The notes under the pieces were generated by a model. The model saw only the letters and a list, made by a program, of their open reading frames with translations, ran no database searches and was not told the origin of the DNA. This document shows, in pieces, positions 23,418 to 32,018 of a DNA stretch of 64,000 nucleotides (position 1 is the first letter of the stretch; the number at the start of each line of letters is the position of its first letter). Source of the stretch: Clostridiales bacterium (GTDB lineage: Bacteria > Bacillota > Clostridia > Lachnospirales > Lachnospiraceae); contig JAHYZV010000003.1 of NCBI GenBank assembly GCA_019424245.1, positions 1 through 64,000 of the forward strand, given 5' to 3'. The position numbers were made by a program, and so were the translations under genes.

Positions 23418-25205
23418 ATGAAGTATACAGGAACAGCAGGAATATTATATGACAGATTAAAGAGTGAAATACTGGTGGCAGATGGTGCGTTTGGAACATA
23501 CTATGCTAAGAAGTATGATACGGGCAGCCTGCCTGAGCTGGCAAATTTACAGGCTTCAGACAGAGTACTGGCAATTCATAAAGAATATATTGAAGCTGGT
23601 GCTAAGATTATCAGAACTAATACATTTGCAAGTAATACCGTGTGTCTTGGAGCGGGATTTGATGAGGTAAGAAATAATATTAAAAATGCCGTTGACATGG
23701 CAAGGGAAGCTGTAAAGGGGACCGATGTGCTTGTAGCAGCTGATATTGGTCCTATTCCTGGTGAAAATATGAATGAAAAAGAGCATATTGAAAAAGAGTA
23801 TGTTGATATAGTTAATGTTTTTAAGGAATGTGGCGTTGATATATTTGTTTTTGAAACATTTCCAGAACTGGGATTTATTGATAAAGCAATTGAAAATGCA
23901 GGAGAAAACGGATTTGTTATAACTCAGTTTGCAATCAATCAGTTTGGTTATAGCAGTGCAGGCTTTAGTGCAAGAAAGCTGATTGAAGAAGCTGGGAAAA
24001 ATTCATATATTGATGCATGTGGATTTAACTGCGGAGTTGGTCCGGGACATATGAAGAAGCTTGTGCAGAGCCTTATTAACAGGAACGACAAGTATTTTGC
24101 GGTGCTTCCAAATGCAGGATATCCACAGGTTGTAAGCGGTCGAATGGTATTTGATGATAACAATGCAGAATATTTTTCACAGATCATGCGTGATCTGGCT
24201 GAGGATGGAGCTGATATTATTGGCGGCTGTTGTGGAACAACACCTGAATATATAAGACAGATGGTTTTAAAAACTGCTGATGTTGTTCATAAGAAAAATG
24301 CTTCCATAGAAGAAGAGATATCAGAGAAGAAAACTGCAAATGATGTTTCTTTCTATAAAGGAAAAGAAGGAAGAAAACTGATTGCTGTAGAACTTGCTCC
24401 TCCGCTTGGAATTGATGATGAGAAGATTATGGATGCTGCTTTTTTGATGAAGGAAAGTGGAGTTGATGTGCTTACATTTCCGGATTCACCATCAGGAAGA
24501 ACACGTGCAGATTCAATACTTATGGCAGAAAAGGTTTCAAGAGAAACGGGGATGTGTGTTATGCCTCACATATGCTGTCGTGACAAGAATGCTATAGCAA
24601 TGCGTTCACAGCTTTTGGGAGCACATATAAATGACATTAATAATTTTCTTGTTATTACCGGTGATCCCATACCATCAGTTGTAAGAGCGTCTGTAAAGAG
24701 TGTGTTTAACTTCGATTCAGTTGGACTTATGAATATAATAAGTGATATGAATCAGGAACAGTTTGCCGGGAAACCGGTTATATATGGTGGAGCAATTAAT
24801 CAGGGAAGGGCTAATTTTAAAGTGGAACTTGAGCGTGTTAAGAAAAAAATGGAGGCGGGAGCCACATTTTTTATGACGCAGCCTGTATTTTCTGATGAAG
24901 ATATAGACAGACTCAGACAGATTAAAGAACAGACAGGAGCAAGGATTCTTTGTGGAATAATGCCATTTGTAAGTCTTCGAAATGCAACATTCATGAAAAA
25001 TGAGATGACAGGTATTAATGTTACTGATGAGATTCTTTCAAGATACAGAGCTGATATGTCAAAAGAAGAGGGAGAGGAGACCGGTATTCAGATAGCAAGG
25101 GAAATAATTGCAAAGACTACAGATTTTGTTGATGGGTATTATTTTTCATTTCCATTTAACAGGGTACATATGTTAAAGAAGATTATTGGAAAGAACAATC
25201 AGTAA
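23418..25205 (+). CDS. Bifunctional homocysteine S-methyltransferase / methylenetetrahydrofolate reductase (YitJ type)
   Basis: This 595-aa fusion has two domains. Residues about 1-290 are a homocysteine-binding, zinc-dependent barrel as in the MetH N-terminus (GAFGTYYAKK, then zinc cysteines in GFNCGVGP and GGCCGTTP). Residues about 310-595 are a MetF-like FAD reductase (VELAPPLG, ITGDP, YGGAINQG, AGATFFMTQPVF). Together they link 5-methyl-THF production to methionine synthesis, as proposed for B. subtilis YitJ. No MetH cobalamin domain is nearby, though one may exist elsewhere. No S-box riboswitch is seen upstream; a terminator closes the previous gene 32 nt before. Confidence 0.92.
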   Translation: MKYTGTAGILYDRLKSEILVADGAFGTYYAKKYDTGSLPELANLQASDRVLAIHKEYIEAGAKIIRTNTFASNTVCLGAGFDEVRNNIKNAVDMAREAVKGTDVLVAADIGPIPGENMNEKEHIEKEYVDIVNVFKECGVDIFVFETFPELGFIDKAIENAGENGFVITQFAINQFGYSSAGFSARKLIEEAGKNSYIDACGFNCGVGPGHMKKLVQSLINRNDKYFAVLPNAGYPQVVSGRMVFDDNNAEYFSQIMRDLAEDGADIIGGCCGTTPEYIRQMVLKTADVVHKKNASIEEEISEKKTANDVSFYKGKEGRKLIAVELAPPLGIDDEKIMDAAFLMKESGVDVLTFPDSPSGRTRADSILMAEKVSRETGMCVMPHICCRDKNAIAMRSQLLGAHINDINNFLVITGDPIPSVVRASVKSVFNFDSVGLMNIISDMNQEQFAGKPVIYGGAINQGRANFKVELERVKKKMEAGATFFMTQPVFSDEDIDRLRQIKEQTGARILCGIMPFVSLRNATFMKNEMTGINVTDEILSRYRADMSKEEGEETGIQIAREIIAKTTDFVDGYYFSFPFNRVHMLKKIIGKNNQ

Positions 25206-25219
25206 GTAAGGCTATTCTA

Positions 25220-25249
25220 TTGACTAATCAGAAATGTATCTGATATAAT
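25220..25249 (+). promoter_or_regulatory. Promoter of the 55-aa ORF
   Basis: TTGACT (25220-25225) and TGA-TATAAT (25244-25249) are separated by 18 bp. Confidence 0.7.
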
Positions 25250-25304
25250 GTTGAAAAGTTTCGATACGGAATAATTTAATAATGTGTGATATGTGAGGTG
25301 TGGT

Positions 25305-25472
25305 ATGGACGAGACTCAGGTTAAACATTTTATTATGATGGAACGCCGTAAGGGAACGAGTATGGAAGAACTTATATTCATACTTCATGATAATGGTGTT
25401 CCAGATTATGAAATATCCAATTTTTTAGAGATTTCTATTAAGCATGTGGAAGATGTTCTGAGTGACTATTAA
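25305..25472 (+). CDS. Small 55-aa protein, possibly helix-turn-helix-like
   Basis: This short ORF sits between a good promoter and a strong terminator, so it is a complete monocistronic unit. The protein starts MDETQVKHFIMMERRKG and the second half (DNGVPDYEISNFLEISIKHVEDVL) has the spacing of a small three-helix or helix-turn-helix fold. I do not recognise a family. A GTGAGGTG site precedes the ATG by about 7 nt. Given its size, it could be a regulator or anti-factor; this is inference. Confidence 0.6.
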   Translation: MDETQVKHFIMMERRKGTSMEELIFILHDNGVPDYEISNFLEISIKHVEDVLSDY

Positions 25473-25502
25473 TCAGTCTGTTTAGAAGAAATCAGTAAAA
25501 GG

Positions 25503-25554
25503 GCTTTCCCCGTATGCGGTGAATTGATTTTCAGCGTATGCGGGGAAAGCTTTT
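25503..25554 (+). terminator. Strong intrinsic terminator after the 55-aa ORF
   Basis: GCTTTCCCCGTATGCG (25503-25518) pairs with 25535-25550 over 16 bp with two G-T pairs, followed by TTTT. Confidence 0.85.
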
Positions 25555-25589
25555 ATAAGATATGATGAAAATGGAGAAGTGAAAGTATC

Positions 25590-25618
25590 TTGAATACTTT
25601 GACATGAGGGCTTATAAT
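25590..25618 (+). promoter_or_regulatory. Promoter of the membrane protein-murI unit
   Basis: TTGAAT (25590-25595) and TATAAT (25613-25618) are separated by 17 bp. Confidence 0.65.
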
Positions 25619-25646
25619 TATTATTAAATGCTAAGAAAGGTATGAC

Positions 25647-26051
25647 TTGTTTATGGAGATAATAGAGTTGTCAATAACAGCAGAGGAATCAGAGAATTAC
25701 AGAAAGATAACTAACAGACTTAAGGTGCTTGGTGCTGTCGGCTGGGTAAAGGCTTATATATGGGCTGTGGTATATGTTGTTATATTCTGCGCAATAGGGT
25801 TTGTACTTGCAGGAAGATATGCACTTACAATTATGCAGTATATTCCAGTGTGGGTATGGCCGTTGTGTTTTGTAGCTGTATGGATTGTATCAGCTATAAG
25901 AAGATCTGGTAACAAGCAGCTTAAGGTGCTGTTACAGAAGTATCTGTTTACAGGTTTCGCAGATAAGATATTTGCTGGAGAGATAAGACCTAGCAGGGTT
26001 AAGATATTAAAGGATAAAATGATCGTTTATTGTAAAGTATATAATGATTAG
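25647..26051 (+). CDS. Small two-helix membrane protein, unknown function
   Basis: This is a protein of about 134 aa with a polar N-terminus, two membrane segments (about residues 38-57 and 68-86) and a basic cytoplasmic C-terminus of 45 residues (SGNKQLKVLLQKYL...). I do not recognise it. The start is ambiguous: TTG at 25647 lies 6 nt after GAAAGG, while ATG at 25653 is 12 nt away; I list the former. It is the first gene of a probable unit with murI, 21 nt downstream. Confidence 0.65.
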   Translation: MFMEIIELSITAEESENYRKITNRLKVLGAVGWVKAYIWAVVYVVIFCAIGFVLAGRYALTIMQYIPVWVWPLCFVAVWIVSAIRRSGNKQLKVLLQKYLFTGFADKIFAGEIRPSRVKILKDKMIVYCKVYND

Positions 26052-26072
26052 AATATAGAGGTTTATGGTAAT

Positions 26073-26870
26073 ATGAAGATAGGAATATTTGACTCAGGCA
26101 TAGGTGGTCTTTCAGTGCTTCATCAGGCAATGATTATCATGCCAGAGGCGGATTACATATTTTATGCTGATGTGGATAATGTTCCATATGGGGAGAAAAC
26201 AAAAGAAGAAGTAAGAAAGCTTGTCGACCATGCTGTTGGATTTCTTGTTGATAAGGGATGTCAGGCAATTGTGCTTGCCTGCAATACTGCAACAAGTGCA
26301 GCAATCTCATATCTAAGAGAAAAGTATAAGCTGCCAATAATTGGAATAGAGCCAGCTGTAAAACCGGCAGTTGAGCACATTCATGAATCAGGAAAAAGAG
26401 TTATGGTTGTATCAACTCCTGTCACGGCAAAAGGTGAGAAGTTAAAGAAACTTGTAGATAAATATGATAATAAGCATATCGTTGACGTTGTGGCACTTCC
26501 TAAGCTTGTAAGATTTGCACAGGATGATGATTTTGACTCTTCAGATGTTACTGATTATTTAAAATCTGAATTTGCTCCATACAATCTTAATGATTATTCT
26601 GAACTTGTGCTAGGGTGTACACATTTTAACTATTTTAAGGATTCATTTTCAAAGCTGTTTCCGGATGATTTAGAGATGGTTGATGGAAATACGGGTGTAT
26701 CTAATAATCTTAAGAATACTGTTGTGAAAAAAGGAATATTTAAAGAGGAAGATAAAGGGAAAAAAGGCACAGTAGAATATTATTATTCGGATAGAAAAAT
26801 GGAGAGTGAGGCTGAGATGAAACATATAAAAAAGCTTCATGAACGACTTGAGAGAATGAGACAGATATAG
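26073..26870 (+). CDS. murI: Glutamate racemase
   Basis: MurI supplies D-glutamate for peptidoglycan. It is 265 aa, cofactor-independent. Catalytic features are seen: GIFDSGIGGLSVL at the N-terminus with the conserved aspartate, Cys in VLACNTATSA, Cys in LGCTHF, and VDGNTG late in the protein. The gene is near other wall genes (murE, dcw cluster) but in a separate small unit. A ribosome site AGAGGTTTATGG precedes the ATG. Confidence 0.95.
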   Translation: MKIGIFDSGIGGLSVLHQAMIIMPEADYIFYADVDNVPYGEKTKEEVRKLVDHAVGFLVDKGCQAIVLACNTATSAAISYLREKYKLPIIGIEPAVKPAVEHIHESGKRVMVVSTPVTAKGEKLKKLVDKYDNKHIVDVVALPKLVRFAQDDDFDSSDVTDYLKSEFAPYNLNDYSELVLGCTHFNYFKDSFSKLFPDDLEMVDGNTGVSNNLKNTVVKKGIFKEEDKGKKGTVEYYYSDRKMESEAEMKHIKKLHERLERMRQI

Positions 26871-26891
26871 AATTGCCAGAGGAATGTAATT

Positions 26892-27374
26892 ATGGGAAAA
26901 TCAGATGATAAGACTAATGTATGCAGAGTGCTTGACCAGAAAAAAGTACCTTATAAGACACATGTGTGTCCAGATGCAGAAGGGTTAAGCGGAGATGAAA
27001 TAGCTGCTGTTCTTAATGAGAATCCGGAACAGGCTTTCAAGACACTTGTTACAGTTGGCAAGACAGGTAAGAATTATGTATTTGTTGTTCCTGTTAATAA
27101 GGAACTGGATTTGAAGAAAGCAGCGAAGGCTGTTGGAGAGAAATCAATAGAGATGATTAAATCAAAAGAATTACTGCCACTTACAGGATATGTGCATGGT
27201 GGATGTTCGCCTATAGGAATGAAGAAGTTCTTTCCGACAACATTTCATAAGACTGCTGAGGATTTTGAAACTATAATGTTTAGTGCAGGTAAAATCGGAC
27301 ATCAGGTAGAAGTTAAGCTGTCTGATGTAGATAAAGTTATAAGATATCAGATTGCTGATATCGTTACAGACTAA
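26892..27374 (+). CDS. ybaK: YbaK/EbsC family aminoacyl-tRNA deacylase
   Basis: YbaK hydrolyses mischarged Cys-tRNA-Pro and related aminoacyl-tRNAs. The 160-aa protein has the family N-terminus (VCRVLDQKKVPYKTH), the conserved lysine region (AFKTLVTVGKTG), and the GGCSPIGMKK loop. It acts in the cytoplasm as a trans-editing factor. It sits 21 nt after murI and 16 nt before the FliB-like gene. Confidence 0.92.
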   Translation: MGKSDDKTNVCRVLDQKKVPYKTHVCPDAEGLSGDEIAAVLNENPEQAFKTLVTVGKTGKNYVFVVPVNKELDLKKAAKAVGEKSIEMIKSKELLPLTGYVHGGCSPIGMKKFFPTTFHKTAEDFETIMFSAGKIGHQVEVKLSDVDKVIRYQIADIVTD

Positions 27375-27390
27375 GGAGAAGATAAGGATT

Positions 27391-28578
27391 ATGAAACTCA
27401 GGGTTCCATTCTATTATGACCAGTTCCACTGTATAACTTCAGAATGTAAAGACAACTGTTGTGTTGGCGGCTGGGAGATAGATATTGATGATGATACTTA
27501 TAATTATTATATGAGTCTTGATGGCGAGCTTGGAGACAGGATAAGAGAATCAATTACTAAAAGTGAAGATGGTTCGAATTGCTTTAAACTCGTAGATGGA
27601 CATTGCGGTTTGTTAGATAAGTGTGGATTATGTACAATTCATAAAGAACTGGGAGCGGAGCATTTGTCTGTAGTGTGTGACCAGTTTCCAAGATATTCTG
27701 AATATTATGGAGAAATCAAGGAAAGCGGTATCGGGCTTGCTTGTGAGGAAGCAGAAAGAATTATATTTTCTGAAAACAAAACATTTACAACTGTGTTAAA
27801 GCCGTGTGATGAGGAATATTCAGAGGATGATGAGTACGACAGTGCTTACGCTGTCAGGATATTCAAGGCAAGAGATGAAATATTTAAGATTCTTGATATG
27901 CCGGAGATGTCAATTAATGAGAAGCTGGTTGTAATATTAAAATATTGTGCATCAATACAGGAATATATTAATAATGATGAGTATGACGCACTTAAGGAGT
28001 ATGTCAATACATTTGGAAGAAGTGATATAGAACATATTCTTATGGAAATGAATGATGAATCAGAAAGCGATGAGTTTGGTGATGTTGATGTTTGGGAATG
28101 TATAAGAAGTATTATGTATCCGTATGAGGATATGGAGGTGCTTAGTACACGCTGGGAACAGATATTATCTGAGATGACAGAGACTTTCCATGACAATATG
28201 GATAATGAGCAGTATCAGGAGACCAAAGAAGAATTCATGACAGCAATGCTTGAAAGAGAGTATGAGTACAGAAACTTTATAACGTATCTTGTGTTCAGAT
28301 ATTTTGCAAAGGCTGTATATGATTATGATGTGGTTGGTAAAGCTAAAATGTTTGTTACTAATTATCTTATACTCCGTCAGATGGACATGCTTGTATGGTA
28401 TAGAAAGCATAAGAGGTTTACATTTGAAGACAGAATAGATACGGTGCATATTTTTTCAAGACAGGTAGAGTACTCAGAGGATAATATGGAAGCACTTTAT
28501 GAATCTTTTCTTTTTGATGATGTGTTTGAGACAGATAACCTTTGTAAGCTGTTATGGATTGACAGCACGGCGTTATAG
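27391..28578 (+). CDS. FliB-like (flagellin lysine-N-methylase family) cysteine-cluster protein
   Basis: This 395-aa protein has the N-terminal cysteine-rich signature of the FliB family: FYYDQFHCITSECKDNCC followed by GWEIDID, then CGLCTIHKELGAEHLS and VCDQFPR. In Salmonella, FliB methylates flagellin lysines; the cysteines probably bind an iron-sulfur cluster. No flagellar genes are near, and members of this family are common in Clostridia, so another target is possible. The C-terminal two thirds are acidic and helical. The ATG at 27391 follows AAGGAGAAGATAAGG; an upstream in-frame codon overlaps ybaK. Confidence 0.8.
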   Translation: MKLRVPFYYDQFHCITSECKDNCCVGGWEIDIDDDTYNYYMSLDGELGDRIRESITKSEDGSNCFKLVDGHCGLLDKCGLCTIHKELGAEHLSVVCDQFPRYSEYYGEIKESGIGLACEEAERIIFSENKTFTTVLKPCDEEYSEDDEYDSAYAVRIFKARDEIFKILDMPEMSINEKLVVILKYCASIQEYINNDEYDALKEYVNTFGRSDIEHILMEMNDESESDEFGDVDVWECIRSIMYPYEDMEVLSTRWEQILSEMTETFHDNMDNEQYQETKEEFMTAMLEREYEYRNFITYLVFRYFAKAVYDYDVVGKAKMFVTNYLILRQMDMLVWYRKHKRFTFEDRIDTVHIFSRQVEYSEDNMEALYESFLFDDVFETDNLCKLLWIDSTAL

Positions 28579-28587
28579 TAATACACT
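28559..28587 (+). promoter_or_regulatory. Possible promoter of trpD inside the end of the FliB-like gene
   Basis: TTGACA (28559-28564) and TACACT (28582-28587) are separated by 17 bp. The resulting leader is only about 35 nt, with no room for a T-box. Confidence 0.4.
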
Positions 28588-28628
28588 AAAGCTATCATTT
28601 AGATATGTTTATAGGAGGCTAAGGTAAT

Positions 28629-29636
28629 ATGATTAAAGAAGCTATTGCAAAGCTGGTTAAGAAGGAAGATTTAACTGCTGTGCAGATGAATGATGTAATG
28701 GAAGAGATTATGTCAGGAGAAGCCACTGATGCACAGAAGGCAGCATTTCTTACAGCTCTGGCAGCAAAGGGAGAGACTATTGACGAGATTACAGCAGCAG
28801 CCAGAGTTTTAAGAGCACACTGTGAGAAATTCTTAAATGATATGGATGTTCTTGAAATCGTTGGAACAGGTGGAGATGGTTCTAATTCAATTAATATATC
28901 AACCTTAGCTTCTATCATAGTATCGGCCGCTGGAATTCCGGTTGCAAAGCATGGTAACAGAGCAGCCTCAAGCAAATGCGGTACAGCAGACTGTTTAGAG
29001 GCTCTTGGCGTTAAGATAGATGCAGCTCCGGCAAGGATGGCACAGATTCTTAAGGATATTAATATATGTTTTCTGTTTGCACAGAAATATCATCCGGCTA
29101 TGAGATTTGTTGGAGGTGTGAGAAAGGAAATTGGAATCCGTACATTATTCAATATACTTGGACCATTGGCTAATCCTGCAGGAGCTTCTATGCAGCTTTT
29201 TGGTGTGTATAGTGAGGAACTTGTTGAGCCGCTTGCTCATGTACTACATAATTTAGGCTGCAAAAGAGCCATGACAATATACGGAATGGACAGTATAGAT
29301 GAGATATCTTTAAGTGCTGATACAAAGGTCTGCGAGTTCAAAGGTGATGAGTTCAAGACATATACTATAAAACCGGAGAATTTTGGATTTACAAGATGCA
29401 AGAAGGAAGATCTTGTTGGTGGTGAGCCGGCAGTTAATGCCAAGATTGCAAGAGATATTCTTGATGGTGCAGAAGGGCCTAAGACAGATGTTGTACTTCT
29501 TAATGCAGGTGCTGCTATATATCTTGCTTCAGATGGTATTACAATGAAGGAAGGTGTTGAGAAGGCAAGAGAAATTATTAAGAGCGGATTAGCTAAGAAG
29601 CAGCTTGAAAGATTTATAGAAGAGACTAATATGTAA
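28629..29636 (+). CDS. trpD: Anthranilate phosphoribosyltransferase, separated from the trp operon
   Basis: TrpD joins anthranilate and PRPP. It is 335 aa. Its glycine-rich PRPP loop reads VGTGGDGSNSINIST; the anthranilate/PRPP-binding KHGNRAASSKCGTADCLEALG and the region HPAMRFVGGVRKEIGIRTLFN match the family (some pyrimidine phosphorylases share the fold, but the motif set and 335-aa length favour TrpD). It supplies the step missing from the trp operon 22 kb upstream. GGAGG lies 13 nt before the ATG. No T-box precedes it. A terminator follows. Confidence 0.95.
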   Translation: MIKEAIAKLVKKEDLTAVQMNDVMEEIMSGEATDAQKAAFLTALAAKGETIDEITAAARVLRAHCEKFLNDMDVLEIVGTGGDGSNSINISTLASIIVSAAGIPVAKHGNRAASSKCGTADCLEALGVKIDAAPARMAQILKDINICFLFAQKYHPAMRFVGGVRKEIGIRTLFNILGPLANPAGASMQLFGVYSEELVEPLAHVLHNLGCKRAMTIYGMDSIDEISLSADTKVCEFKGDEFKTYTIKPENFGFTRCKKEDLVGGEPAVNAKIARDILDGAEGPKTDVVLLNAGAAIYLASDGITMKEGVEKAREIIKSGLAKKQLERFIEETNM

Positions 29637-29662
29637 TTCTGAATAATTATATATTAAGATGG

Positions 29663-29695
29663 GGAGATTTCTGTAAAAACGGAAATCTCCTTTTT
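29663..29695 (+). terminator. Intrinsic terminator of trpD
   Basis: GGAGATTTC (29663-29671) pairs with GAAATCTCC (29682-29690), followed by five T. Confidence 0.9.
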
Positions 29696-29869
29696 GGTGT
29701 ATCTTGAAAGTATATAAGAACAAATGTGTTGTACAGCCTCATGATATATGCAATATAGGACTGAACTATATACTGTAAAAAGTAAATCTAAATGTGACGG
29801 AAAAGTTACAGGTTATAACGAAAAAACGACAGAAGACGACATATATAACACAGAAAAATGGCAATCTGA

Positions 29870-29875
29870 TATAAT
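29870..29875 (+). promoter_or_regulatory. Extended -10 element upstream of the TIR-like gene
   Basis: TCTGATATAAT gives a TGn-extended consensus -10 at 29870-29875; no good -35 is seen. The rest of the gap from 29700 holds nothing I can identify. Confidence 0.45.
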
Positions 29876-29910
29876 AAGTGAGTCGGAATAATAATCATGA
29901 TTGGGGGACA

Positions 29911-30264
29911 ATGTTAGTATTTAATTTGTTTGGCAAGAAAGATACAGAATGTATCAGATTTGAACGTTATTTCTTGTCAATGGGTAACTGTCTGGAAGAT
30001 TTCTGGAGTATTATGCGAAAGGATATGAACGGTTTTTCAAGAGAGGAGGAAGAGGCTTTTATAGGAGAATATAAGAATGTGCTTATTGTTATGTCAGAAA
30101 GTTATATGACGGATATTAATGTACTTTATTATATGGATATCTTACGGAGCCTTAAAGAAAAGGGACATATAAACATAGTCGCAATGATTCAGAATGGTAC
30201 GGTCATACCGGAAAGGTACAGATGGATTACTGGTCCTGAGGTTAGCAGGATAGCTTTTTATTAA
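29911..30264 (+). CDS. Small protein with TIR-like fold pattern, unknown function
   Basis: This 117-aa protein (from the ATG at 29911, preceded by GGGGGA) resembles the second half of a TIR/SEFIR-type domain: helical FERYFLSMGNCLEDFW, strand-turn NVLIVMSESYMTD, a helix with paired tyrosines and leucines, then strand INIVAMIQNGT. No catalytic glutamate of NADase TIRs can be confidently placed. An earlier GTG (29878) lies upstream of the predicted transcript start. It stands alone with no defence genes around it. The TIR link is a weak pattern match. Confidence 0.5.
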   Translation: MLVFNLFGKKDTECIRFERYFLSMGNCLEDFWSIMRKDMNGFSREEEEAFIGEYKNVLIVMSESYMTDINVLYYMDILRSLKEKGHINIVAMIQNGTVIPERYRWITGPEVSRIAFY

Positions 30265-30271
30265 TATTTGC

Positions 30272-30300
30272 TTGCATTTATGTGCCAGAATCTCTATAAT
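30272..30300 (+). promoter_or_regulatory. Promoter of the ABC-F gene
   Basis: TTGCAT (30272-30277) and TATAAT (30295-30300) are separated by 17 bp. Confidence 0.75.
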
Positions 30301-30368
30301 CAACTTTGTATGATTATTTTTATAATAGATTATTATCTGTTATGCGTATTTTTTGGAGGAGATTATTA

Positions 30369-32006
30369 ATGATTAGTGCTAACAACGTAACACTTAGAAT
30401 CGGTAAGAAGGCTCTTTTTGAAGATGTTAACATTAAGTTCACAGAAGGTAACTGTTATGGACTTATTGGTGCGAATGGTGCCGGAAAGTCAACATTTTTA
30501 AAAATTCTTACAGGACAGATAGAACCTAGCAAGGGTGATGTTTCAATCACACCGGGTCAGAGATTATCTTTCTTAGAGCAGGATCACTTCAAGTATGATG
30601 AATATAATGTTCTTGATACAGTAATCATGGGTAATGACAGACTTTACCAGATTATGAAAGAGAAAGAAGCTATATATGCCAAGGAAGATTTTACAGAGGA
30701 AGATGGTAACAAGGCAAGTGAGCTTGAGGCTGAGTTTGCAGATATGAATGGCTGGGAGGCTGAATCAGATGCTGCACAGCTTCTTAACGGACTTGGAATT
30801 GGAACAGATCTTCATTATAAGACAATGGCTGAGCTTAACGGTAGTGAGAAGGTGAAAGTTCTTCTTGCAAAGGCTTTATTTGGTAATCCTGATATTCTGC
30901 TTTTAGATGAGCCTACTAACCACCTTGATCTTGATGCGATTGCATGGTTAGAAGAATTCCTTATTAATTTTGAGAATACTGTTATTGTTGTATCGCATGA
31001 CAGATATTTCCTTAATAAAGTATGTACACAGATTGCAGATATTGATTATGCGAAGATTCAGCTCTATGCAGGTAATTATGATTTCTGGTATGAGTCAAGT
31101 CAGCTCATTATCAAGCAGATGAAGGAAGCTAATAAGAAGAAGGAAGAAAAGATTAAGGAATTACAGGACTTTATCCAGAGATTCTCTGCCAATGCTTCTA
31201 AGTCTAAGCAGGCTACTTCAAGAAAGAGAGCTCTTGAGAAGATTGAATTAGACGAGATTAAGCCATCAAGCAGAAAGTATCCATATATTGATTTCAGACC
31301 AGCAAGAGAGATTGGTAATGAAGTACTTACAGTAGAAGGAATTTCTAAGACTATTGATGGTGTTAAGGTACTTGATAATGTATCATTTATCGTAAACCAT
31401 GATGATAAGATAGCATTTGTTGGTTCTAATGAGCTTGCAACAACTACTCTTTTCAATATTATTACAGGCAACATGGAACCTGATGAGGGAAGCTACAAAT
31501 GGGGTGTTACAACTTCACAGGCTTATTTCCCTAAGGACAGTGCTGCAGAGTTTAACAGAGAAGATACTATCGTTGAATGGCTTACACAGTATTCACCAGA
31601 TCCGGATCCTACTTATGTAAGAGGATTCCTCGGAAGAATGCTTTTTGCCGGAGATGACGGTGTTAAGAAGGTTAAGGTGTTATCAGGAGGAGAGAAGGTA
31701 AGATGTCTTATCTCTAAGATGATGATATGTGGAGCTAATGTATTAGTATTTGATGATCCTACTAACCACCTTGATATGGAGTCAATCACAGCTCTTAATA
31801 ATGGACTTATTAAGTTCCCTGGTGTTACATTATTTACATCACACGATCACCAGTTCATCCAGACAACTGCTAACCGTATTATGGAAATTGTTCCAAGCGG
31901 ACAGCTTATTGATAAGATAACAACATACGATGAGTATCTTGCAAGTGATGAGATGGCAAGAAAGCGTCAGGGCTTTGCAGAAGCAGCTTCTGATGATGAA
32001 GATTAA
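30369..32006 (+). CDS. ABC-F family ribosome-associated ATPase with degenerate second Walker A
   Basis: ABC-F proteins have two nucleotide-binding domains, no membrane part, and act on the ribosome. This one is 545 aa. Domain 1 has an intact Walker A (GANGAGKST, Lys40) and LLLDEPTNHLDLDA. Domain 2 has signature LSGGEKVR and FDDPTNHLDMES, but its Walker A reads GSNELATTT at residues 352-360, with Thr358 in place of the catalytic lysine. The domain 1 signature is also altered (LNGSE). The linker between domains is Lys-rich and helical. The start follows TTGGAGGAG; the frame continues 21 codons upstream without a better site. The nearest subgroup is YkpA/YbiT-like. No resistance role is implied. 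Confidence 0.9.
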   Translation: MISANNVTLRIGKKALFEDVNIKFTEGNCYGLIGANGAGKSTFLKILTGQIEPSKGDVSITPGQRLSFLEQDHFKYDEYNVLDTVIMGNDRLYQIMKEKEAIYAKEDFTEEDGNKASELEAEFADMNGWEAESDAAQLLNGLGIGTDLHYKTMAELNGSEKVKVLLAKALFGNPDILLLDEPTNHLDLDAIAWLEEFLINFENTVIVVSHDRYFLNKVCTQIADIDYAKIQLYAGNYDFWYESSQLIIKQMKEANKKKEEKIKELQDFIQRFSANASKSKQATSRKRALEKIELDEIKPSSRKYPYIDFRPAREIGNEVLTVEGISKTIDGVKVLDNVSFIVNHDDKIAFVGSNELATTTLFNIITGNMEPDEGSYKWGVTTSQAYFPKDSAAEFNREDTIVEWLTQYSPDPDPTYVRGFLGRMLFAGDDGVKKVKVLSGGEKVRCLISKMMICGANVLVFDDPTNHLDMESITALNNGLIKFPGVTLFTSHDHQFIQTTANRIMEIVPSGQLIDKITTYDEYLASDEMARKRQGFAEAASDDED

Positions 32007-32018
32007 TAAACAGCAATG

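Noticed and set aside
29878..29910. GTG start for the TIR-like gene
   Set aside because: It lies before the predicted transcript start and has no ribosome site; the ATG at 29911 follows GGGGGA.
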